NCBI GenBank assembly: GCA_017458005.1
Contig: JAFTGH010000017.1
Span: 1 to 64,000 of the forward strand
Direction: 5' to 3'
From: Prevotella sp.
GTDB lineage: Bacteria; Bacteroidota; Bacteroidia; Bacteroidales; Bacteroidaceae
DNA: 64,000 nucleotides
Shown: in pieces, positions 26,248 through 33,299 of the stretch
How positions within the stretch are numbered: position 1 is the first letter of the stretch
Layout: each line of letters begins with the position of its first letter
Position numbers and translations under genes: made by a program
Notes under the pieces: model-generated
The model's database searches: none
What the model saw: only the letters and a program-made list of their open reading frames with translations
What the model was told of the DNA's origin: nothing

Positions 26248-27102
26248 TTATTTCTTGAGTCGTTCGACGCTCATGTCGAATAACTGCTGGATAAACTCAT
26301 CTTTTGTTTTCTTCTTCAGTTTCAGGATCTCTGTCGCCACCATGTTCTTCTCCACGTCCTCCAACGACTGGGCATCCTTACAAAGTCGGTAGATTTCCGT
26401 AGCATAACTATTTGCCGCATTGCCGTCAGGGTTTTTCAGGAAGTGGTTCTTGTAGGTATTGAACTCCGTGAGCCATATCTCCGAACTTTTCTCATTCATA
26501 TTGAAACTGAAACCATTGCCCAAACCCTCAAGTACCTGCATCGTATTGCCATTGATACTAATCGTTCGCCTCTGTGTGGTCTTGCCTTGTCGAAATTTCA
26601 GTGTCGTCGCATAGGTCTTGACGATACGCCCTCTTATCTTATTGCCGTCCTCCGCCCACTCCAAGGCATAAGCATAACGGTGCTGGCGCAGTGAGTCGTT
26701 GGGATCGAGGAAACAGGCGTAAATCCATTTCGAGCCTTTTATCAGTCCGATGGCAACACCTCCTTTATTATTGTCGCCCACGGCAAGTGAGACGAAATCC
26801 TCGCTATTGCCTTTCGACCCTGTACTGACACTATAGGCATTAGCCTCGTCCTGATCGAAGGCTTTCCTGATGTCATTTATCAGTCGCTTATCCCGATTAT
26901 CTGTGAGTTCAAAATCGTAGGTGTCTTCCAATCCTTCCATCCTTCCTGAGTCAGGATCCTTCTCCATACTGTGTCTTGAACTTACTTCTTTGATGTTACT
27001 CTTCCTCAAGGCATCGAAAGCCTGTTGGATGTGTTGCTGTGCAAGGACTGCCGAGGGCAGTAGCATCAGCAAACCTGCGATAAGGATGTTTTTACTCTTC
27101 AT
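26248..27102 (-). CDS. Secreted protein of the ECF operon (DUF5024-like)
   Basis: A 284-residue protein with a signal peptide (MKSKNILIAGLLMLLPSAVLAQ). The ATG at 27102 is inside the end of the anti-sigma gene (11 bp overlap); the frame is open to 27132, but the extra residues spoil the signal. It resembles small secreted Bacteroidales proteins of the DUF5024 type (HIQQAFDALRKSN, a VGDNNKGGVAIGLIKGS region), though this family call is from memory. Its place between anti-sigma factor and barrel suggests an envelope job, perhaps sensing. Charged C terminus (VERLKK). Confidence 0.62.
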   Translation of the reverse strand: MKSKNILIAGLLMLLPSAVLAQQHIQQAFDALRKSNIKEVSSRHSMEKDPDSGRMEGLEDTYDFELTDNRDKRLINDIRKAFDQDEANAYSVSTGSKGNSEDFVSLAVGDNNKGGVAIGLIKGSKWIYACFLDPNDSLRQHRYAYALEWAEDGNKIRGRIVKTYATTLKFRQGKTTQRRTISINGNTMQVLEGLGNGFSFNMNEKSSEIWLTEFNTYKNHFLKNPDGNAANSYATEIYRLCKDAQSLEDVEKNMVATEILKLKKKTKDEFIQQLFDMSVERLKK

Positions 27103-27709
27103 ATGCGAAATATTCTTCTGGTTCATCAACATAAATAATCGTTCCGTCTTCCAACATCACAGGCACAAAACCTGCTGCTGTCAACTGCACACGAGTAATC
27201 TCCTGTCGTGCCTGCTCTATCTGTTGCTTGACAGCCTGTTGCTCTTGCTCCACCTCCGCCATCAGCGTATATGCCTTGTCGTAATCGTGGATGGTTGGCT
27301 CAGGCTTGCGGATGCGTGGTCGCCTTGGTTTGACAGGCTGCTGCCTCTGTAAGGCTGTGGTGTCGGGTAAAGGTTGCTCGTTGGGTGCCTCCGGACGTAA
27401 CACCGTGGTTGTGTCAGCCTTTGCAGTCAGGGTGGGATTCTGCTGGGCAGGTTGCCATAACATGGCAACAGACAGGACAGCCGTTCCTACTACGGCGGCA
27501 GCGGCACTCCAGCCCAGCCAGCGTCTCTTTGCCTTCTTAGGTCTCATGCCCTCTATCTCCGCAAACAACAGGCGATATTCCTTCCATTCCTCAGGCACGT
27601 TACCTTGAGTGAAGTACTGGTTAAGGACGTCCTCCTCCTCCAGTGTCGTCGTGCCGTCCATAAACTTGGTCAGCAGACTTTGGATATATTCCTTGGTGTA
27701 TTGTCTCAT
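27092..27709 (-). CDS. Membrane anti-sigma-like protein
   Basis: A 205-residue single-pass protein. The cytoplasmic N-terminal part (1-62) resembles the sigma-binding domain of small anti-sigma factors (QSLLTKFMDGTTTLEEEDVL). One membrane segment follows a basic stretch (KKAKRRW) at about 66-85. The periplasmic part is Thr/Pro/Gln-rich with a coiled-coil-like segment (VEQEQQAVKQQIEQARQEI). It overlaps the sigma factor gene by 4 bp, so it very likely binds and holds that sigma factor at the membrane. Confidence 0.72.
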   Translation of the reverse strand: MRQYTKEYIQSLLTKFMDGTTTLEEEDVLNQYFTQGNVPEEWKEYRLLFAEIEGMRPKKAKRRWLGWSAAAAVVGTAVLSVAMLWQPAQQNPTLTAKADTTTVLRPEAPNEQPLPDTTALQRQQPVKPRRPRIRKPEPTIHDYDKAYTLMAEVEQEQQAVKQQIEQARQEITRVQLTAAGFVPVMLEDGTIIYVDEPEEYFAYEE

Positions 27710-28200
27710 ATCTGATATCTCTTTTTGATGTCTTCTAATAATGCCTTTCTTGCTCTTGCCAGCAGGGTACTGACGGACGACACCTTGATGTCCAGCAAGC
27801 GGGCTATCTCCTCATGGCTGCGCCGTTCCACCTGTCGCATATATAATAAGGTACGTTGTGTGGTGGGCAGTTGCCCCAGTTTCTTTGTCAGCCATTCCTC
27901 ATTCTCTTTTGTTTCCAGCAGTTCCTGAGGACTCTCTGTCAACAGTGTCACGGTCTCCTCTTTCAGGGGTTCCATCGACCGTCGTCGTTGGTGGTTTCTT
28001 ACCAGATGTCGTGTCATCAGTGCCACCAGAGCCTCAACGGAATGGTATTTCTCCAGTTCATCGCGCATCTGCCACAGGTGGAGCATCACATCCTGTGCGA
28101 TGTCCTCTGCCTCCTCATTGCCCGCTCCACAGCGATGTCCTACGCTCAGAGACAACAGATGCCATGTGCGGGCTTTTTGTTCAAATGCGCTTTTGTCCAT
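27706..28200 (-). CDS. ECF-type RNA polymerase sigma factor
   Basis: A 164-residue sigma-70-like ECF factor. Region 2 is at about 10-75 (EAEDIAQDVMLHLWQ) and region 4 at about 105-160 (LPTTQRTLLYMRQVERRSHEEIARLL, then VSTLLARARKALLEDI). It heads an operon with anti-sigma factor, secreted protein and outer membrane barrel, which points to envelope sensing. Its promoter (28284-28315) is of the primary sigma type, and a 20-bp operator-like site is just upstream at 28324-28343. A palindrome lies in the 5' leader at 28245-28265. Confidence 0.88.
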   Translation of the reverse strand: MDKSAFEQKARTWHLLSLSVGHRCGAGNEEAEDIAQDVMLHLWQMRDELEKYHSVEALVALMTRHLVRNHQRRRSMEPLKEETVTLLTESPQELLETKENEEWLTKKLGQLPTTQRTLLYMRQVERRSHEEIARLLDIKVSSVSTLLARARKALLEDIKKRYQI

Positions 28201-28244
28201 TCTTTCAGATCTGCCTTACACTATTATAACACTTAAGGTGTCGA

Positions 28245-28265
28245 ATACTAAACTAGTTTTAGTAT
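28245..28265. promoter_or_regulatory. Palindrome in the ECF operon leader
   Basis: ATACTAAA and TTTAGTAT arms surround a CTAG-containing centre, between the promoter and the sigma factor start. It could be an operator for repression or an ECF autoregulation site; which one cannot be told. Confidence 0.4.
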
Positions 28266-28283
28266 ACCTTAACAATTCGCTCG

Positions 28284-28315
28284 CAAAAGTAGGAAGATTT
28301 CTCAATACTCTCAAA
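28284..28315 (-). promoter_or_regulatory. Promoter of the ECF sigma operon
   Basis: Read on the minus strand: TTTG (28315-28312), 20 bp, TACTTTTG (28291-28284). It fits the consensus fully. The leader to the ATG at 28200 is about 80 nt. Confidence 0.7.
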
Positions 28316-28323
28316 GATAAAGA

Positions 28324-28343
28324 CTGACATTTGTCTGACAATT
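28324..28343 (-). promoter_or_regulatory. Operator-like site, copy 1
   Basis: On the minus strand this reads AATTGTCAGACAAATGTCAG, identical over 20 bp to the site at 29299-29318. It holds two TGTCAG half-sites 11 bp apart, the usual layout of PhoB/OmpR-type binding sites. It ends 8 bp upstream of the -33 element of the ECF operon promoter and overlaps the stop codon of the 28342 gene. Confidence 0.7.
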
Positions 28344-28806
28344 AATAATTATCAAGTATCTGCTTCAGTTTCTCACGCTCGCGTTCTTTCTTTGACTTGC
28401 GATGTGGGAGGATCTTGCTGAGGACATAACCGATGAGAGATAGCGGATTAACACCTATCATCATGGCTCCCCCTTGCTGCTCCTTGCGTTGTTCCTCCAA
28501 CCAATGACTCTGGTAGGCAAGTTGCATCTCTGTCTTGAATGCCGGTGTCATGATATTAATGGAGACTTCAGGGTGCTTTGGCTTCAGTTCTGACGGTGGG
28601 ACAATAGGCATTTGCGGCATCATGGGCGCTACCGTCAGACTGTCAGAGGAAGACTTTTGAGGCTCATTGCGTAGCCATTCCTCATAGTCGTTCCTCAATG
28701 AGTCTTGCCGCAGGCGGTGCTTGTCATCGTCAGACACTTGCGCATGGCATGTCGTAGTCATCAGCAACAGGACGAAAGGCAATATATAAATAAGGTGATG
28801 AACCAT
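28342..28806 (-). CDS. Hypothetical exported protein beside the regulator
   Basis: A 154-residue protein I do not recognise. It has a signal peptide (LIYILPFVLLLMTTTCHAQ), a charged and Pro-rich middle, and near the C terminus a hydrophobic stretch (about 115-133, GGAMMIGVNPLSLIGYVL) followed by a very basic tail (HRKSKKEREREKLK). The tail could be an inner-membrane anchor with a cytoplasmic end, or lie on a membrane surface. It starts right after the stop of the RprY-like gene, so the two are cotranscribed. A link in signalling is inference. Confidence 0.62.
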   Translation of the reverse strand: MVHHLIYILPFVLLLMTTTCHAQVSDDDKHRLRQDSLRNDYEEWLRNEPQKSSSDSLTVAPMMPQMPIVPPSELKPKHPEVSINIMTPAFKTEMQLAYQSHWLEEQRKEQQGGAMMIGVNPLSLIGYVLSKILPHRKSKKEREREKLKQILDNY

Positions 28807-29121
28807 TCAAAACTGTATCAAGCGATAGCCGAGCCCCCGTGCATTGATAATTTTAAGGGATGGGTCGGCAGAAAGAATATGTTTCATACGTGACATGAAA
28901 ACATACAATGAATTAAGGTTATACACATTATCATCATCCCAAAACTCAAGGAGAAGGATGTGGTTCTCCACGATGTCACCATGAGCCTCTATCAGCATGC
29001 CAAGGATAGAAGCCTCACGAAACGATAATTTCCTAGAGGACGATGCCCCATCTGGAGCATGATACGATAGTTCCTGCTTCTGAACGTTTAACTCAAAACG
29101 TCCGATTTTCAAAATGTCCAT
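28807..29121 (-). CDS. Receiverless RprY-like winged-helix DNA-binding protein
   Basis: A 104-residue protein that is only an OmpR/PhoB-type DNA-binding domain. The pattern (LSFREASILGMLIE, then a block ending FWDDDNVYNLNSLYVF, and IINARGLGYRLIQF) closely recalls the C-terminal half of Bacteroides response regulators such as RprY. No receiver domain is encoded upstream, and the gene has its own -7 element (29162-29169), so this is a complete small regulator rather than a frameshifted one. Identical PhoB-like operator sites lie on both sides of this gene (28324-28343, 29299-29318) and are the natural candidates for its targets. How it is controlled without phosphorylation is unknown. Confidence 0.75.
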   Translation of the reverse strand: MDILKIGRFELNVQKQELSYHAPDGASSSRKLSFREASILGMLIEAHGDIVENHILLLEFWDDDNVYNLNSLYVFMSRMKHILSADPSLKIINARGLGYRLIQF

Positions 29122-29161
29122 AACTTTGCGTTACTTTTTATCAGTATTTGGATTGACGGCG

Positions 29162-29169
29162 CAAAGTTA
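29162..29169 (-). promoter_or_regulatory. -7 element of the RprY-like gene
   Basis: Minus-strand TAACTTTG, 40 bp upstream of the ATG at 29121. There is no clear -33 element at 19-21 bp, which fits a promoter that needs an activator. Confidence 0.6.
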
Positions 29170-29200
29170 TAGTGAATAAACAAAATAAGCAGGCAGATTT

Positions 29201-29220
29201 ACCTTACAAAACCTTACAGA
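29201..29220. repeat. 10-bp direct repeat upstream of the RprY-like gene
   Basis: ACCTTACAAA is followed at once by ACCTTACAGA. It begins 31 bp upstream of the -7 element, the same place as the 20-bp operator sites at the neighbouring promoters, but the sequence is different. It may be the binding site of another regulator. Reverse complement TGTAAGG resembles the repeats at 97-134. Confidence 0.5.
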
Positions 29221-29298
29221 TGATTAAATTAAGGCTTTCTTAAAGTATTTTTGGTTTAAAAATCTTTCATCAGAATAATAAAGATTAACGGAATCATG

Positions 29299-29318
29299 AA
29301 TTGTCAGACAAATGTCAG
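29299..29318 (+). promoter_or_regulatory. Operator-like site, copy 2
   Basis: The sequence AATTGTCAGACAAATGTCAG is identical to copy 1 at 28324-28343 on the other strand. TGTCAG half-sites are at 29302-29307 and 29313-29318. It ends 33 bp before the -7 element at 29352, against 32 bp for copy 1. The rest of the 29122-29373 gap holds only promoters and A/T-rich sequence. Confidence 0.7.
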
Positions 29319-29329
29319 GATAATCATCC

Positions 29330-29359
29330 TTGTCTTATTTCATTGTTTTCCTATCTTTG
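29330..29359 (+). promoter_or_regulatory. Promoter of the 29374 gene
   Basis: TTG at 29330-29332, 19 bp, TATCTTTG at 29352-29359, followed by the ATG at 29374. The operator-like copy 2 lies 11 bp upstream of the -33 element. Confidence 0.65.
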
Positions 29360-29373
29360 CATGAAAAACAAAG

Positions 29374-29925
29374 ATGGGAATCAAACAATTTACTTTGCTG
29401 GCACTCTTGTTGATTGTCATAGGAACGATAGTCGTTTTGTGGGAAGAGAAGGAGGAGTTACCCACCTTCCCTGAAAAATTGGAGGAGGCGATGAGATATG
29501 GGCGCATGAAAACCTATCACCAACCTTATTATGACTATGAGGTGAGATTTCCCGCATTCTTTGAGCAGGTGCCAGACTCCCTGATCGACGGAGAAGGTAC
29601 CTGTTTGTTCCGTTGTGGAAATGTAGAGTTGTCGGCACAGGTCATTCCTAATAGCGACAGCCTCAGTGTTCAAAACGGAATGCAATATTTCGCTACTCTC
29701 CATCATGCAGAACAGCAACAATCAGACAGCCAATCCTTCATTCTGTCTGGTCAACTATATATGAATGACAGCCCCATTCCTAACTATCGTTTCTATGCCA
29801 AGTATGTTTGCCATCGCAAATTCTGGTTCGTACAGACACTCACCTATCCCGACAATTGTGCCAAAGCCGTAGAACGCCTTGTCCAACAAATCAACAACTG
29901 GACAGTGTGGGAAAACCCTATATAA
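29374..29925 (+). CDS. Hypothetical membrane-anchored protein
   Basis: A 183-residue protein of unknown function. One N-terminal hydrophobic segment (IKQFTLLALLLIVIGTIVVLW) acts as anchor or signal, and the rest is probably periplasmic: YDYEVRFPAFFEQVPDSLIDGEG, then a mixed alpha/beta domain with an aromatic C terminus (VCHRKFWFVQTLTYPD). Such short proteins resemble domains that measure envelope load, but no family can be named. Its promoter carries operator copy 2, so it is probably controlled together with the ECF operon. Confidence 0.65.
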   Translation: MGIKQFTLLALLLIVIGTIVVLWEEKEELPTFPEKLEEAMRYGRMKTYHQPYYDYEVRFPAFFEQVPDSLIDGEGTCLFRCGNVELSAQVIPNSDSLSVQNGMQYFATLHHAEQQQSDSQSFILSGQLYMNDSPIPNYRFYAKYVCHRKFWFVQTLTYPDNCAKAVERLVQQINNWTVWENPI

Positions 29926-29970
29926 AGTTAAATCGTGCAAACAGATGAGTGTTGTATCAGGCAAAAGCAG

Positions 29971-29978
29971 TACTTTTG
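29971..29978 (+). promoter_or_regulatory. -7 element before the MutS-like gene
   Basis: TACTTTTG ends only 6 bp before the ATG at 29985. The transcript would start at or next to this codon, so a leaderless message or a later start is possible. Confidence 0.45.
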
Positions 29979-29984
29979 TACACG

Positions 29985-31787
29985 ATGAATGACCATCTTA
30001 GTACTCATTATACCGATCAGATATCATCAACAAAGGCAGAGATACTACGGTTAAGGCAACGAGGGAAAAATTTCCTGGTCGCTTCATTGGCAACGTTTTC
30101 TTTCCTCATTGTCACAATTGTCATCTACACGATATGGAAAGAAGTATGGTTTCTGGGGCTTGCGTTCCTCATGCTGTTGGCATATATCTTGGTTCGCCAA
30201 ATGGACATTCATAACTCAACAAGTATCAAGGAAAAAGAGAACTTGCGTAGTGTTTATGAGAAGGAACTGGCATATATTCACGGTGACTTCTCTTGCTTCT
30301 CTGCTGGTGAGAATTACCTGAATCCTCACCATGAATATGCGCTTGATTTGGACATCTTTGGATCGCAATCCTTGTTTCAGCGTATGAATCGAACGGTGAC
30401 AACAGGGGGGAGTGACTTACTTGCCAGTGAACTCACAAAGACACAAATACGGACAATCTACGAAATAGAGACACAACGTGATGCCATTCGTGAATTGACA
30501 GAACACCAAGAACTATGTACACGATTTAAAACACATGGGCAACAGAAGATTATAGACACCCAACATATCATGGAGGCACTGTTGGCAATCCGGCAAATAA
30601 CGATTCCTCGTTTTGCCAACAAGAATTGGTCATTAGCAGTTGTCATGATGATGCTAACAGGATTGGGCGTTTCCATTATTCTCGCTTTCATAGGCAAGAT
30701 TGCCATCTCATTACCAATATGGTGGGCTTTGGTGCAATTTGTAGTTGCCTATTCTATTTGCTCAAAACCTTTGCGACTTATCAATAAGATAGTCAATCAA
30801 CTACATCATCAGATACAAGCATACATCAGTCTGATTACCATCATCTCCTCTTCCAACCTGCAAAGCAAAGGAAATGTATCTCTGATACATCGACTAACAG
30901 GCAATAACCATCACGCTTTGGCTTCATTTAAAGAACTCAAAAGACTCCTTGATGACATCGATCGTCGTGGTAATGAGTTATGGGCATTTTTTTCTAATGC
31001 TCTTTTCATGAGCGATTTCTTCATCATTCGACGTTATCTGCATTGGCAGGATTCTTATTTGATGGAGGTGGAGAAATGGATTGATGCTGTCAGCCATTTT
31101 GACGCATTAGTCTCTATGGCAACTTTCCGATATAATGAGCCAGAAGCCGTGGAGGCAGAGTTTGTGGAGGAGGACAAGGTCGTCTATTCCGCCAAAGGGC
31201 TTTACCATCCATTCTTGGGTGCTAAGGCTATACGCAACCATTTTCAAATAGAGGATCATCATTATTATATTATAACAGGTGCTAATATGGCGGGTAAAAG
31301 CACTTTCTTACGTGCAATTGGCATCAACTATATTTTAGCCTGCTGTGGGTTACCTGTTTTCGCAGAGCAACTGACCGTGTCTGTCTTTTCTATCTTTAGT
31401 AGTATGCGGACCAACGATGATCTTGCTCATGGTGTCAGTTTCTTTAACGCTGAACTTTTGCGACTTCAACAACTGATCACCACATGCCGTAACAATCACC
31501 ATACCCTTATTATCTTGGATGAGATCCTCAAGGGAACCAACTCTCTCGATAAGTTGAACGGCTCACGCCTTTTCTTAAAGTCTATTGCCTCGTTGCCAAT
31601 CACTGGCATTGTCGCTACCCATGATTTGGAACTGTCAAAGATGCAAGAGGAATACCCAGACCGCTTCCATAATTATTGTTTCGAGATTCAACTCTCAGAA
31701 CATATCCATTATTCATACCGTATCACAGAAGGAGTTGCCCGCAATCAGAATGCCACCTACCTACTGAAAAAGATTCTAAACCAATGA
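29985..31787 (+). CDS. Membrane-bound MutS-like ATPase
   Basis: A 600-residue protein with the ABC-type ATPase domain of the MutS family: Walker A ITGANMAGKSTFLRAIG at about residue 430, the MutS helix motif SSMRTNDDLAHGVSFFNAELLR, Walker B HTLIILDEILKGTNS and the switch IVATHDLELS. It lacks the mismatch-reading N-terminal domain (no Phe-x-Glu motif). Instead it has two pairs of membrane helices (about 31-70 and 205-255). The lever/clamp region lies between them and the ATPase. The role is unknown, but it is unlikely to be normal mismatch repair. It leads a tightly spaced operon (gaps 7, 11 and 6 bp) with an outer membrane protein and a membrane regulator. The frame is open to 29949. Confidence 0.8.
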   Translation: MNDHLSTHYTDQISSTKAEILRLRQRGKNFLVASLATFSFLIVTIVIYTIWKEVWFLGLAFLMLLAYILVRQMDIHNSTSIKEKENLRSVYEKELAYIHGDFSCFSAGENYLNPHHEYALDLDIFGSQSLFQRMNRTVTTGGSDLLASELTKTQIRTIYEIETQRDAIRELTEHQELCTRFKTHGQQKIIDTQHIMEALLAIRQITIPRFANKNWSLAVVMMMLTGLGVSIILAFIGKIAISLPIWWALVQFVVAYSICSKPLRLINKIVNQLHHQIQAYISLITIISSSNLQSKGNVSLIHRLTGNNHHALASFKELKRLLDDIDRRGNELWAFFSNALFMSDFFIIRRYLHWQDSYLMEVEKWIDAVSHFDALVSMATFRYNEPEAVEAEFVEEDKVVYSAKGLYHPFLGAKAIRNHFQIEDHHYYIITGANMAGKSTFLRAIGINYILACCGLPVFAEQLTVSVFSIFSSMRTNDDLAHGVSFFNAELLRLQQLITTCRNNHHTLIILDEILKGTNSLDKLNGSRLFLKSIASLPITGIVATHDLELSKMQEEYPDRFHNYCFEIQLSEHIHYSYRITEGVARNQNATYLLKKILNQ

Positions 31788-31794
31788 CTCGCCT

Positions 31795-32610
31795 ATGAAC
31801 ATCAAACACATATCCTTCATGATACTCCTTTTACCACTGTTGCCAATCAATATGATGGCACAGGTGGAGATAGGCGGTTCACAGGTACCAGATAAAGTGA
31901 TGGATGTGATACCGACGGATATGAATAATCATTTCCTCATGGACTCTCTTCGTTTCCAGACAGATGTCATGCAGCCCCAACTGTCAATTCCCAAGGAACC
32001 ACAGGTGGTAAGTTATACCCATCAAATCAAACAAGGAGGCACAGGACTGAATCTTTGGAAAGGTGCCTCTTTGGGATTCTATGGGTCGACTAGTCAGATG
32101 CCTGGACTGATGAATACAGAAACAGGCATGATGATGCTCAACCAATATACAGGACGATGGCATTTCACAGTCTCTGCCCAAGCCAATAAATACTGGATGC
32201 CTTGGCAAAGGACTCTTGCAACACAATACGGCTTTGGAGGAATGGTAGGTTATCATCTTAGTGAGGCGGTTTCTCTTCATGCCTTTGGATATTATTATGC
32301 TAATCAAATGCAAGTAGGACCAGCCATGAGTCCGTATGTAAACAATACGACGTATGGCGGTTATGCTGATATCCGTTTCAATAAGACCTTTGGAACTCAT
32401 GTGGGGGTACGCCGTTATGTCAACCCTATGAACGGCAAATGGACGACAGAGCCCATCGTCAACCCATATATCAAAATAGGAGACTCTAAATTGGAGTTCC
32501 CCCTTGGCGGTCTGCTGAAGGCTCTAGTCTGGGGCGATCGGGACAACCCGATGCGCTATCAGCCCCGTCCACAAACACCCAATCAACCTGTTCGAAGAAT
32601 CAGAAGATAA
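31795..32610 (+). CDS. Putative outer membrane protein of the MutS-like operon
   Basis: A 271-residue exported protein with a signal peptide (about 1-22, ending MMAQ). From about residue 85 it shows alternating beta strands with aromatic ends (LWKGASLGFYGS, RWHFTVSAQANKYWMPW, SLHAFGYYYANQMQ, YGGYADIRFNKTF), as in a small beta-barrel. The C terminus is Pro/Arg-rich (RPQTPNQPVRRIRR), so the last strand is not at the very end. Family unknown. It starts 7 bp after the MutS-like stop and precedes the membrane regulator. Confidence 0.65.
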   Translation: MNIKHISFMILLLPLLPINMMAQVEIGGSQVPDKVMDVIPTDMNNHFLMDSLRFQTDVMQPQLSIPKEPQVVSYTHQIKQGGTGLNLWKGASLGFYGSTSQMPGLMNTETGMMMLNQYTGRWHFTVSAQANKYWMPWQRTLATQYGFGGMVGYHLSEAVSLHAFGYYYANQMQVGPAMSPYVNNTTYGGYADIRFNKTFGTHVGVRRYVNPMNGKWTTEPIVNPYIKIGDSKLEFPLGGLLKALVWGDRDNPMRYQPRPQTPNQPVRRIRR

Positions 32611-32621
32611 ATCATCATTAT

Positions 32622-33293
32622 ATGAAACACCATTATGTCATTGTGCTTTTTGCACTCATCGTAACTTCCAGTATGGTTAGTTTTACAAGTTATAGGGCAA
32701 CGGAACACGAAGTGAATGAGGACATGAACCAGGCGCTTGCCCTGGCACTGGAGGAACAGCAGTCGGATGTCATTAGCGCTGACACGATACAAGTGTTCAA
32801 CAGGAGCCTTCGTATGGAGGCGTTAAAAGGAAAGGCAATGCTTGCGGTGGACACCCGACTGGGCTTCCGCCCTCGTCCCCAATGCTCGATGGCTACTATC
32901 CTCGCTTTGTCTGATCAGCGTCCTGCCATGATCTTGTGGATGATAACCTTGCTGTGGGGTACGTTCTGTCTATGGCAGCGAAGAAAGCATTTGCCCTTGG
33001 AGTGTGGCTATGGCGGATTAATGTATGCTGAAGACGACAGGCGTTTCTATGATGCGCAAGGTGAGCAAGTGAAATTGACTCCGATGCAACTGCAACTGAT
33101 GGAGATGTTCTGGCAATCTCCCTCGCATCTTCTGACAAAAACAGAGATATGTAACACCTTGTGGCCTAAGAAAGATGATGCTAACGAGACGCTCTATACC
33201 CTTATCAGAAGACTGAAGCCCGTCATAGAGCAACATTCTGAATTGAGGATAGAGTCAGACAGAGGTCGTGCCTATGAACTGAAAGTCAAGTGA
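32622..33293 (+). CDS. Transmembrane winged-helix transcription regulator
   Basis: A 223-residue protein with a ToxR/CadC-like idea in reverse order. Membrane segments lie at about 5-22 and 101-118 and bound a short periplasmic part (23-100). The cytoplasmic C-terminal domain (130-223) is an OmpR/PhoB-type winged helix (KLTPMQLQLMEMFW, LLTKTEICNTLWP, then a block ending TLYTLIRRLKPVIE, and a wing ending GRAYELKVK). It could sense the periplasm and bind DNA while still in the membrane. The operon with the outer membrane protein and MutS-like ATPase suggests one envelope signalling unit. No kinase or receiver gene lies nearby. Confidence 0.75.
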   Translation: MKHHYVIVLFALIVTSSMVSFTSYRATEHEVNEDMNQALALALEEQQSDVISADTIQVFNRSLRMEALKGKAMLAVDTRLGFRPRPQCSMATILALSDQRPAMILWMITLLWGTFCLWQRRKHLPLECGYGGLMYAEDDRRFYDAQGEQVKLTPMQLQLMEMFWQSPSHLLTKTEICNTLWPKKDDANETLYTLIRRLKPVIEQHSELRIESDRGRAYELKVK

Positions 33294-33299
33294 TTATCT

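Noticed and set aside
28807-29121. RprY-like protein as a frameshifted response regulator
   Set aside because: The upstream 250 bp hold promoters and repeats, with no receiver-domain code in any frame.
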